Source: Cacajao melanocephalus (lineage: Eukaryota; Chordata; Mammalia; Primates; Pitheciidae). From it: 64,000 nt of DNA. A model generated the notes under the pieces. That model saw nothing but the letters and a program-made list of their open reading frames with translations. It made no database searches and was not told the DNA's origin. The DNA is taken from the NCBI GenBank assembly GCA_963573385.1, contig CAUYLG010044473.1, positions 1-64,000 on the forward strand, given 5' to 3'. The translations under genes were made by a program, and so were the position numbers. This document shows positions 16,696 through 64,000 of the stretch, piece by piece (the first letter of the stretch is position 1; the number at the start of each line of letters is the position of its first letter).

Positions 16696-16839
16696 GCGCG
16701 GCCGAGAGCGTGGGCTCGACCAGTCCTTCCTCTTTGCCTATCAGCTCGTCTCAGTATGATGATGCAAATGCGTCGGGCGCTGGTGAGTGACGACATTCTG
16801 GCTCGCGACCGCAGCAGCCGCCTTAGCAGCGGTAATAGG

Positions 16840-16885
16840 CGCAACGGCGGCGGCGGCTGCAGAGACGACGACGACGGCGGGGCGG
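16840..16885 (+). repeat. Trinucleotide-rich CGG/GAC tract in the 5' region
   Basis: Four CGG units are followed after a short gap by four GAC units and a G-rich block. The tract is short and interrupted. It lies in the probable 5' UTR or promoter. Confidence 0.6.
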
Positions 16886-17324
16886 GCGCTGTGCGCACAG
16901 GGGAGGGGTAGGCGGGCGGCGCCAGCGGCTTCAACTGCGGCAGCTACGGCTAGGGCGACGGAAGAACTCCCACCAGCCGGCGGTCGAGTTAGGCCTCAGC
17001 AGCGCCGGGCGCTGTTCGCACTGTCTTCTGCGGGAGATCTCCATAGAGACCGTGACATACACAGAGGCGGGGGTCCGCAGAGGCGGCCGGACCGGAGCCA
17101 GCTCCTTGGCCTCTGCGGCTGCCACCCCCTTCCCGGCTGCCAGCCCTCACCCTCTCTCCGCTCCTGCTCTCAACCTCGCGGTTCCTGGGGTGCCTGTGCC
17201 CACTGTGTGGACAGCGCGGGCGGACTTTTGGGCCGGGGCCGGGCGGGGGGCGCTCTAAGGCCTCCGCCTCTGCCTCTCCCGCCCCCTTACCCGCCCCGGA
17301 GCGGGAAGCGGCGGAGGCTCCGCC

Positions 17325-54103
<36,779 letters not shown>

Positions 54104-54431
54104 GTAGGGTTATATACTCATACACTCTTCAGGTTTATTTAAAAAGCGTTGGTGTGGTGGTGGTAAGGGGAAAGCTGTAGGGGCGGGGTTTGAGGAGACC
54201 CAGAGCAAAATTAATCTGCCCTTGAAACACTCCTTTCAAAATGTATGCTGAAAATCTAACTTAGTACCTTAAATTTCATGGGTATCATAGAACAAAACAA
54301 AACTACCCATACTTTTTCAAATAAGGGAATTGCAATTGAAATTATCTGACCCTTGGTATTACTGTATAGTTTTGTGTTTGTAAAACTTGCATAAATAAAT
54401 TCATAAGTAGGATTAATACTGTTTGTATTCT

Positions 54432-54718
54432 TTTTTTGAGATACGGTCTCGCTCTGTCACTGAGGCTGGAGTGCAGTGGCACAATCTCGGCTTACGCGAC
54501 CTTTGCCTCCTGGGTTCAAGCAATTCTTGTGCCTCAGCCACTCAAGTCGCTGGGACTATAGGTGTGCGCCACCATGGCTGGTTAATTTTTGTACTTTTAG
54601 TAGATACGGGGTTTCACCACTTTGGCCAGGCTAGGTTGAACTGTTGATGTCAAGTGATCCATCTGCCTCGGCCTTGTGAAGTGCTGGGAATACAGGCTTG
54701 AGCCACTGTGCCCTGCCT
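54432..54718 (-). mobile_element. Antisense Alu
   Basis: TTTTTTTGAGATACGGTCTCGCTCTG to CTGTGCCCTGCC. Confidence 0.95.
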
Positions 54719-54849
54719 GTTTTCTTATTAATTGCCTTTTCCTCTTTTTTTTTTTTTTTGGTGTTGTATTGTGAAAGGTGACTGTAAATTTTTATCACTG
54801 CTTACATATTTATTCAGTTTGAAGATTTACCATAATCCATTCTGCCGTC

Positions 54850-55680
<831 letters not shown>

Positions 55681-56413
55681 AAAGATAGGGACAGATTTAA
55701 GATTGGTTAAATTAACCTTTCTGTCTATATATTCCTCTTTTTTCTGACTTCTTTGAGTTGAACACAAATCTCATTTTAGTTTTATTTTAAATGCATTTCA
55801 GCCTAGCTTAACCATTTGAGTTTTGCTACATAGTCCTTGTGTTTGTCATTTATTTCCAATAAAAATTTCACCAGTGACTCCCTCATTGACCCATGAGTTT
55901 TAAGAGTATATTTTTCACTTTTTAAACATGCTTTTTCTATTTATGTTGACAGAAACAAAATCATGTTTTGGTTGAAGTTGTTGGATGTCTTCATTTTCTT
56001 CATGTCTGCTGGTATTTTGCTCTGCAGGATTGGCATGGGATGTCTTGCTTTCTTTTTATCTCTGCTTTTCTTTTCCTAGTTAGCACTCCTATAGCTCACC
56101 AGAATCATGATTTCCTTGGCAGTTTTCACTTTCTGCCATATAAATAGACTTGTCATGAGATATGGGATTATGTTGGTAGACGTGGCTCAATTACTGGTCT
56201 GGAGGCTTTGTTTTTCCCTTAGGCTCTGTTTCTTATCTACTATAGTATTGTGAAGGAAGGGAATGTATTTTAGTGTATACTATTATCTGGAAAGGAAATA
56301 TCTTGAACGCCATTGATCATACAAACAGTATATAAATTTTGTAGGTTTTGTAGCAAACCAATTTTCTTCTGTCATTAAAGCTCTTTATTGATTATATTTA
56401 AGAAATGCGTTGT
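55681..56413. other. Unassigned intron 11 sequence
   Basis: Possibly further eroded L1 text; nothing else is recognised. Confidence 0.4.
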
Positions 56414-56712
56414 TGGCCCCGCACGGTGGCTCACACTTGTAATCCCAGCACTTTGGGAGGCCGAGGCAGGTAGATCACGAGGTCAAGAGATCCAGACCAT
56501 CCCAGCCAACATGGTGAAACCCTTCTCTACTAAAAATACAAAAATTAGCCAAGCGTGGTGGCATGCATCTGTAATCCCAGCTAACTCCTGAGGCTGAGGC
56601 AGGAGAATGGCTTCAACCTGGGAGGAGGTTGCAGTGAGCTGAGATCGTGCTGCTGCACTCCAGCCTCCTGACAGAGCAAGACTCTGTCTCAAAGAAAAGG
56701 AAAGAAAGAAAT
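56414..56712 (+). mobile_element. Sense Alu just upstream of Hsmar1
   Basis: TGGCCCCGCACGGTGGCTCAC to CTGTCTCAAAGAAAAGG. Confidence 0.94.
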
Positions 56713-56822
56713 GGATTGTCTTACGTTGTGGAAATAAGGAATTTATTAGGTTGGTACAAAAGTAATTGCGGTTTTGGACCATGAATTTTAAGTCCTTATA
56801 ACTAGGCTCAAACACATCTTTA

Positions 56823-58185
56823 TTAATCAAAACAGGAACCATTATAATCAATACATTTTTTCCAACAAGAAATAAGTTTGCTTATTCTTGTAGTGCAAAA
56901 ATCTGTGCTTTGGGATTTGATGAGCTCTTGGAATGCATTTTCTGCATCCTGCTGCTACCAGCATTCTGCTGCAAAAAGTTTTCAAGATGCTTGAAGAAGT
57001 GGTAGTCAGTTGGCGAGAGGTCAGGTGAATATGGCAGACAGATGAAGCAAAACTTTGTAGCCGAGTTCCTTCAACTTTTGAAGCATTGCTTTTGCGGTAT
57101 GCGGTCAGGCTTGTGGAGAAGAATTGGTCCCTCTCTGTTGACCAGTGCCAGCTGCAGGCACTTCAGTTTTTGGTGCATCTGATTGATTTGTGGAGAAGAC
57201 TTCTCAGATGTAGTGGTTTTGCCGAGATTCTGAAAGCTGTAGTGGATTAGACCAGCAGCAGACCACCAGAAAGTGATCATGGCCTTTTTCTGGTGCAAGT
57301 TTGGTTTGGGAGGTGCTTTGAAGCTGTTTCTCAGTTCAGCCACTGAGCTGGTCATCACTGGTTGTCGTATAAAATCCGCTTTTTATTCCATGTCACAATC
57401 CGAGAAGTGGTTAGTTGTTGTTGCATAGAATAAGGGAAGATGACACTTCAAAACAATGATTTTTTTTTTATTTTCACTCACCTCATGAGATACCCACTTG
57501 TTGAGCTTTTTCACCTTTCCAATTTCCTTCAAATGCTGAATGATCGTAGAATGGCTAATATTGAGTTCTTTGGCAACTTCTTGTGTAGTTTAATTAAGAG
57601 GATCAGCTTTGATGATTGCTCTTAACTGACTGTTGTCAATTTGCAGTGGCTGGGCATTATTACACTTCTCTTCAAGGCTCTTCTTTGCAAAACTTTGTGT
57701 GTTTTTTTCTTTTGTTTTTTGCTTCTTTGGGTGTTTTGTTTTGAGACAGAGTCTTGCTTCGTCGCCCAGGCTGGAGTGCAGTAGCAGGATCTCATCTCAC
57801 TGCAACCTCCACCTCCTGTGTTCAGACTGTTTTCCTGCCTCAGCCTCCTGAGTAACTGTGATTACAGGCATGTGCCACAGGCCTGGTTAATTTTTTTGTA
57901 TTTTTAGTAGAGACAGGATTTCACCATGTTGGCCAGGCTGGTCTGGAACTCCTGACCTCAAGTGATCTGTCTGCCTCAGCCTTTCAGAGTGCTGGGATTA
58001 CAGGGGTGAGCCACCATGCCCAACCTCCTTTGTAAAACTTCTTGAACCACCACTGCACTGTACATTCATTGGCAGTTCCTGAGCCAAATGCATTGTTGAT
58101 GTTGGCAAGTTTTCTTGGCTGCTTTACAACCTATTTTGAACTTGAATAAGAAAATTGCTCGAATTTGCTTTTTGTCTAACATCAT
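56823..58185 (-). pseudogene. Hsmar1 transposase relic, disrupted
   Basis: Antisense reading starts at the ATG at 58185-58183 and ends near a stop at 56825-56823. The stretch 57358-57071 still encodes recognisable catalytic-domain sequence (MITFWWSAAGLIHYSF, LQLALVNREGPILLH). The Alu at 57696-58027, stops and frameshifts break the gene, and the expected Asp after LLH appears as Lys. It cannot encode an active enzyme. Confidence 0.88.
57696..58027 (-). mobile_element. Antisense Alu inserted in Hsmar1, with target duplication
   Basis: CTTTGCAAAACTT (57683-57695) and CTTTGTAAAACTT (58028-58040) flank it; body from the T/G-rich tail to CATGCCCAACC. Confidence 0.95.
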
Positions 58186-58589
58186 TTCCACAGTCTAAAA
58201 TAAATATAAAATGAACAGCAAGTAGAAGTCATCAGCCAAAAAACATAAAGAAATGTGTATTATAGTGATGTATAATATAACCACATTTATTTAAGAATGT
58301 GTTCCAGTTATCACATGGCAAATTTCTATAATGCAAAACTGCAACTAGATTTGTAACAACCTAATAGTATCTGATTCATACAGCATGAGCTTATTATTAT
58401 TTTTTTTTTGACAAGTTTTTACATTTCCTGGTAAAATCTTTGGCCTGTTTTGTAAAGTTTATCTCTATATGAGGAAAATATAGCTTGACTTTGTTTGCCA
58501 GGTGATGGCATTGTATAGATTTTGCTCATTTCTGTTACCCAACAAAAGGGCTTACTGCCTGATGAGCACAGAAGCCAATACTATGGCAC

Positions 58590-58884
58590 CAGGTTTTGTT
58601 TTGTTTTGTTTTTTGAGACAGGGTCTAACTGTGTCGCCCAGGATGGAGTGTGTGATCTTGGCTCACGGCAGCCTCCACTTCCTGGGCTCAAGTGATTCTC
58701 TTGTCTCAGCCTCCCAAGTAGCTGGGATAATAGGCACACACCACCATGGCCAGCTATTTTTTTTTTAAGTAGAGGTAGGCTTTTGTGGCCAGGCTAGTCT
58801 CAAACTCCTGGCCTCAAGTGATCCCCCCCCCCACCTTGCCACCCAAAGAACTAGGATTATAGGTGTGAGCCACTGTGCCCAGCC
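58590..58884 (-). mobile_element. Antisense Alu
   Basis: (GTTTT)n, GAGACAGGGTCTAACTGTGTC, to CTGTGCCCAGCC. Confidence 0.94.
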
Positions 58885-58959
58885 TGAAGATAATTTTTTA
58901 TATGCCGGACAATAAGAGCAAAAGTTAATTAATAAAACAAACCGTTCAGTGCAGCAAAG

Positions 58960-59505
58960 TCACACCAAGCATGTATCTGCAAGACAGCTAAAACTAAGCT
59001 ATTGATAACTTGAGCTTCAGTTTAAGATATCAGAACTTTGTCTTTAAAAACTGAAGGTGAAGGTGAATCCATGCTCCAAAGAGTTAAATCAATGACTAAG
59101 AAATATTCTTGAACTTACAAGATGGCAAATAAGAAAAGAAACAGTTTGCTAAAACTCTCTCCAGTTGTGAGATAAAGGTAGCTGAAATCGGCTAGAACTA
59201 ATATCACCAACTAGAGTCTATGCAGAATGAGCTTGCTGACATCACAGCCCAAATTTCTACCTGTTTCATTCTAACTTCCCCAGAATTTGCACGTGACCCA
59301 TGAAGAGACAACTGTGCACACCCAGAGACTTATCACACCTTCTCTTTCCTTCCACCTGTTAATCCTAGAATCTACTCCTTAAACCTTTCCTAATAAACAT
59401 ACTGCCATAAGGCCAATTTTTGGGGAGACAGGTTTGAGCTGGACTCTTGTCTCCTTGTTGGTTGACTCTTAATAAAGCATTTCTTTCTTCAAAAACCTGG
59501 TGCCA
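58960..59505 (+). mobile_element. ERV1-type solo LTR
   Basis: From CAGTGCAGCAAAGTCACACCAAGC to TAATAAACATACTGCC, GACAGGTTTGAGCTGGACTCTTGTCTCC and CTCTTAATAAAGCATTTC (polyadenylation signal), ending near CCTGGTG, this has the architecture of a gammaretrovirus-like LTR. No internal viral sequence adjoins it. The subfamily was not identified. Confidence 0.6.
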
Positions 59506-59507
59506 GC

Positions 59508-59700
59508 CAAGTTGGGAGGATCAGTTGAGCCCAGAAGCTTGAGATCAGCCTGGGCAACATGGCAAAACCCCATGTGTACAAAAAAATACAAAAATTAACC
59601 AGGTGTGGTGATAAGCACCTGTGGTCCCAGCTGCCAGGGAGGCTGAAGTGGGAGGATCACCCTAGGAGACTTTTTTCAAAAAAAACAAAAACAAAAAAAC
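59508..59700 (+). mobile_element. Sense Alu, 5'-truncated
   Basis: AAGTTGGGAGGATCAGTTGAGCCC to an A-rich tail; adjoins the LTR. Confidence 0.88.
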
Positions 59701-59919
59701 TCCCCTTCAACCATGTCTGTATCACCTCCTCCCTTTTTTAGGCCCCCATCTTCATTCTGGCCAACTGCCAATTTTGCATCACAGGATTCTTCACCCAGTC
59801 TTTCCCATCACTGGCTCTGTTCCACCCGGAAGGTATAATGTACACATTTCTGAGGAAAGAGGTACTAATGCGATGTCTGCCCCAAACTTTCTGCCCACCT
59901 TGTGTTTTATTTTATTATT

Positions 59920-60199
59920 TATTTTATTTTGCTCTTGTTGCCTAGGCTGGAGTGCAGTGGTATGATCTTGGCTCACTGCAACCTCCGCCTCTCAGTTCAA
60001 GTGATTCTCCTACCTCATCCTCTTGAGTAGCTGGGATTACAGGTGCACACCACCATGCCTGGCTTATTTTTTCTTTCTTTTTTTTTTTTTTTTTAATTAG
60101 AGACAGAGTTTCACCATGTTGACCAGGCTGGTCTCAAACTCCTGACCTCAAGATCCACCTGCTCGGCCTCCCAAAGGGCATGAGCCACCGAGACCAGCC
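59920..60199 (-). mobile_element. Antisense Alu
   Basis: TTTTGCTCTTGTTGCCTAGGCTGG to CCGAGACCAGCCC; deletion near 60178. Confidence 0.93.
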
Positions 60200-60360
60200 C
60201 CACCATGTGTTTTATATCTGTGTAGAATAGGTTTAGATATACAGTTATTTTGAATGCAATGCTGTTTTTTGTTTCAGATGTCAGATATGTTCAGACCACG
60301 AATCATTTCTTTGTTCAGTTATAATCAGTGGAAATTTTTGGTAAAAGATTAAAAAAAGAC

Positions 60361-60645
60361 TGGCTGGTTGCAGTGGCTCACACCTGTAATCCTAGCACTT
60401 TGGGGAGGCTGAGGCCAGCGCGTCACCTGAGGTCAGGAGTTCGAGACCAGCCTGGCTGTCTACTAAAAATACAAAAATTAGCTGGGTATGATGGTGGTGT
60501 GCGTGTAATCCTAACTACTCAGGAAGCTGAGGCACAAGAATTGCTTGAACCTGGGAGGGGGAGGTTGCAGTGAGTCGAGATCGCACCACTGCACTGCAGC
60601 CTGGGTGGCAGACTGAGACTTCGTCTCAGGAAAAAAAAAAAAAGA
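60361..60645 (+). mobile_element. Sense Alu
   Basis: GGCTGGTTGCAGTGGCTCAC to an A run; short deletion after GACCAGCCTGGC. Confidence 0.94.
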
Positions 60646-61049
60646 TTAAAGATTATTTTTGTTAGGGGGATGGGGAGTGTATTTTCACGGGCCTTTGGAA
60701 GAGTCAAACGGAAGAGATTTAATGACGTGTAAACAGATTAGGCTAATTTCAGATAGTGTTGCTATTTACCAGGAATGGATGTATTCTGATCCACTAAATT
60801 CGGGTTAATAGAACTCTGTATGTAAAATTACCCATTTGGCAGTATGTTTTACCTTTCACTTTATCTTAGATTCTACAATGTGCAAGGATTGTAGTCATTA
60901 AATATATTGGCCTTTTGCTTTTACTGTGCTACCAATCATGAGGTTTTGTTGTTGTTGTTGTTATTAAAAAGCTCATTGATACAAAACACGTGGCAGTATA
61001 TAAGAAAACTTGAGTCTGGAGAGACTTAATTGCTTGCTCTTGTCATGTA

Positions 61050-61285
61050 CAATCCTGCCACTTAGTAGCTGAGTGACCTTGGTCAAATTAACCTGTTTGT
61101 ACTTCCTCAGTTTTTAAATGGACATAATAATAAATACTGAGTTCATGTCTGCCACTAAACAGCTGTATGGTATTATGCCATATATCTCCTTGCCTCAGTT
61201 TCTTCATGTATAACAATAGTATCTACCTCATGAGATAACCCACATAAGGATGTTAGATAATGAATTGTGAAATGTTTGTTCTACT
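61050..61285 (+). mobile_element. MIR-derived sequence, possibly two partial copies
   Basis: TGCCACTTAGTAGCTGAGTGACCTTGGTCAAATTAACCTG is a clear MIR core. A second core-like block, CCTTGCCTCAGTTTCTTCATGTAT...ATCTACCTCATGAG, begins near 61180. Confidence 0.75.
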
Positions 61286-62530
61286 TGAGATGTCTCTAAG
61301 CATGAAGTTAGCAGAATTCTTGGCTTTTTTTTCTCTCTTAGATTCATGGGATCCACTTATGATCTACTAAGTCAAAATTTGGGGGAGTAGGAATCAAATG
61401 ATAGAATTGGTTCAAGGTCAGTAATATAAGGATTCAGTGTGGACAAGTGTGTGGCTTGAGGAGTTGGCATGAGAGAGTAGATTATATAGTTGATGTTGTT
61501 AGGGTTCTAGGCTAGAGGTTGGGCAGAGAAGCTTCCCAACAAAATAAGCCAGACGCATCTTTTATTTGCTCCTCCTCTCCCAGTTGCTTATGACAAATTT
61601 CAGACGTGAAATGTTGAAAGAACTGTGCAGTGGATACACATAGTAGCAGTTAGATTCCAACGTTTTGTTATATATGCTTTATCAAAAAAAAATTCTATAT
61701 GTCCATCTTTTTTTTTCCTTTGGGTGCATTTTAAAGATAGTTGAAGACATTAGTACACGTTGCCCCCAAATACTTCAGCATACATAGAAGGAAGTAGAGT
61801 TAAATATTTGTTTTTTGTTTTTTTTGTTTGTTTTTTTTTTTGGTAATTTATGAGATCTTATGTTACTTTTTATAATATAGCAAAATTTGCATATAGCGAA
61901 ATGTTAAATTTTTAGGGGTGCCATTTAATACATTTGACAAATGCCTATGCCTGTGTAATCCTACCCCCTATCGATAGATTGAACATCTTCTCTATCTCCC
62001 TAGAAATTTTACTTGTCTTCCTTCTCAGTCAGGTGCCGCCACCTCCCTCCCCAGAGGCAATCACTGTTCTCATTTTTTCCACCATATTTTGGCTTTGCTT
62101 GTTGTGCAACTTCATATAGTTACTCACTACATTTTTTTGTCCCTGGCTGTTGTGAGTAAAGCTGCTATGAGCATTCTTGTTCAGGTCTTTTTGTAAAATT
62201 TATTTCTCTGGGGTAAATACCTGGAAGAAGAGGTGCCAGGTTATATATTTAACTTTTTAAGGAGTGTCATACTGTTTTCAAAAGTGTTTGTGCCATTTTA
62301 TATCCCTCCCAACAATGTGTGACCATTTTATTTAGTTTATGTCCTTACCAATAGTTGATAGTCATCTTTTAAATTTTAGTCATTCTGGTTTGTGTGTGGT
62401 GGTATCTCGTTGTAATTTTAATTTGCATTTCCTTGATGACTAATAATATTGTGTTCTTTTTTTATATGCTTATTGGCCATTTGTGTATCTTTTTTTGTGA
62501 GGTATCTGTTCAGTTCTTTATTCCCGCTCC

Positions 62531-62808
62531 CCCCGAGATGGAGTCTTGCTCTGTCCCCCAGGCTGGAGTGCAGTGGTATGATCCCTGCAACTTTCGCCTC
62601 CCAGGTTCAAGTGATTATCCTGTCTTAGTCTCCCAAGTAGCTGGGATTACAGGCACCCGCCGCCATGCCCAGCTAATTTTTTTTATTTTAGTAGAGACAA
62701 GATTTCACTGTGATGCCGGGCTGGTCTCGAACTCTTGAGCTCAGGCAATCCACCTGCCTTGGCCTCCGAAAGTACTAGGATTACAGGCGTGAGCCACCCC
62801 GCCTGGCC
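62531..62808 (-). mobile_element. Antisense Alu in L1
   Basis: CCCCGAGATGGAGTCTTGCTCTG to CCCCGCCTGGCC. Confidence 0.94.
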
Positions 62809-62836
62809 CTTCCGTTCAGTTCTTTTGCCCTTGTAA

Positions 62837-63153
<317 letters not shown>

Positions 63154-63818
63154 GGTTGTCTTACTGAGTTGTAGGAGGTCTTTATAAATTCTAGTCCTGG
63201 GTAGTTTGTCAGATACATGTCTTAACACATATTTTCCCCCTAGTCTGGCTTGCCTATTAATTTTCTTAATGATGCCTTTGATTGGCAGATGTTCTAAATT
63301 ATATGAAGTCTGGATTTTTTCCTAATATTTTTATTCTTCTTTATGTCCTAAGAAAATTTTGCCTATCCCCAGGCTGCAAAGATAGTTTCCTGTGCTTGCT
63401 TCTAGAAGCTTTGTAATTTTGCTTTTATAGTTTTTCTGATTTCTTTTGATTTTTATATTTGACCCATGGATTAGAGATGTGTTGAATTTTCAGATATTTG
63501 AGGGGAGGATATTGATTTCTGAGTTAAATTCATCATAATTAGAAAAAGATTGAGATTATGACTTTAGTGTTTTGAAATATATTGAGACTTGTTTTGTAGT
63601 TCAGTATATGGTCTAGTTAATAATTCTTGAAAATATGTTCTGTAGTTGGGTATAGTGATCTATAGAAGTAAGTAAGGTGACTGATAGTATTAGATCTTTG
63701 TTCTTATTCATTTTTCATGGGGAGGAAGGGTATAGTTTAGTCAGTTAAATTATTGAGAGATGGAGGTTAAAATTGCCAATTTTTAATTGGTGAATTTGTC
63801 TTATCCCTTTAGTTGTGT

Positions 63819-64000
63819 CTTTTTTTTTTTTTTTTTTTTGAGATGAGATGTCATTGTGTCACCCAAGCTGGAGTGCAGTGGTGTGGTCATCCGAGCCTCC
63901 CAAGTAGCTAGGACCACAGGCACGTGCCACCATACCTGTCTAATTTTTAATACTATTTGTAGAGACAAGGTCTCACCATGTTGCCCAGGCTGGTCTCAAA
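63819..64000 (-). mobile_element. Antisense Alu cut by the window end
   Basis: T run, GAGATGAGATGTCATTGTGTC, to CCCAGGCTGGTCTCAAA at the last base; small deletion after TGGTCAT. Confidence 0.93.

Larger units (their letters stand above)
16480..17324 (+). promoter_or_regulatory. NUP153: NUP153 promoter and 5' UTR in a CpG island
   Basis: From about 16600 to 17560 the DNA becomes GC- and CpG-rich, unlike the AT-rich flanks, and no TATA box is visible near any plausible start. It holds a CCAAT (16502-16506), a ZNF143-like site (16676-16695), CGG/GAC trinucleotide tracts and G-runs near 17230. This fits a housekeeping, dispersed-start promoter. The exact transcription start cannot be read from sequence. 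In human this promoter is, from memory, shared with a divergent antisense transcript; that is not shown here. Confidence 0.85.
56746..58364 (-). mobile_element. Hsmar1 mariner, both ends present, interrupted by an Alu
   Basis: The left end TTAGGTTGGTACAAAAGTAA and right end TTGTAACAACCTAA are the mariner terminal inverted repeats, each flanked by the TA target duplication (56744-56745 and 58365-58366). The total is 1619 bp; removing the Alu and one target duplication (about 345 bp) leaves about 1.27 kb, the size of a full Hsmar1. The same transposase family was captured in the primate gene SETMAR. Confidence 0.92.

Noticed and set aside
57071..57358. A 95-codon antisense frame as a possible transposase-derived gene
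   Set aside because: It is a surviving piece of the Hsmar1 relic bounded by frameshifts; the copy is split by an Alu and a key Asp position is changed.

Overview
This is simian-primate nuclear DNA. Alu elements occur about once per kilobase, alongside antisense L1 fragments, MIRs, MaLR/ERV LTR pieces and an Hsmar1 mariner. One split gene, NUP153 (nucleoporin 153 kDa), lies on the + strand. The reconstructed protein fragment (residues 1-465) is clearly NUP153, but it differs from the human protein, as I remember it, at about ten residues. A monkey or other non-human simian is therefore more likely than human; this is recall-based and I cannot name the species.

Layout. 1-16.4 kb is repeat-rich flank upstream of NUP153: 24 Alus or Alu pieces, a 5S rRNA pseudogene (1627-1745), a TA/CA microsatellite, a diverged 240-bp direct duplication (8632-8874 and 9707-9936), MER5 and Tigger-type MITEs, and MIRs. 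About 16.5-17.6 kb is a TATA-less CpG island with a ZNF143-type motif, holding the promoter, 5' UTR and coding exon 1 (17325-17435). Intron 1 is 12.8 kb, exon 2 is 30219-30441, and intron 2 is 11 kb and packed with antisense Alu, L1, MER1 and Tigger1 relics plus a probable solo LTR. Exons 3-5 cluster at 41455-42312 and exons 6-8 at 48089-48651. Exon 9 is 51971-52117, exon 10 is 53679-53731 and exon 11 is 53977-54103. From 54104 to the end is intron 11, which holds a complete Hsmar1 copy split by an Alu, an ERV1-type LTR and L1 pieces. Exon 12 and everything after it (zinc fingers, FG repeats) lie beyond the window.

NUP153 is a nuclear-basket nucleoporin. The part encoded here carries the nuclear-envelope targeting and pore-association region, with its amphipathic helix in exon 2, and the RNA-binding region (exons 5-9). 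All exon junctions obey GT-AG and the frame is unbroken from ATG to the end of exon 11, so the gene looks intact.

I found no novel biological system, CRISPR array, operon or second protein-coding gene. The points most worth a second look are structural: a twin-primed (inverted) L1 in intron 5, strong Alu strand asymmetry between gene and flank, the intact-ended Hsmar1, two Alus sharing 5' flanking DNA, the upstream direct duplication, a run of five symmetric phase-0 exons, and a Gly-run/Lys-Ile-Arg motif encoded in both exon 1 and exon 11.
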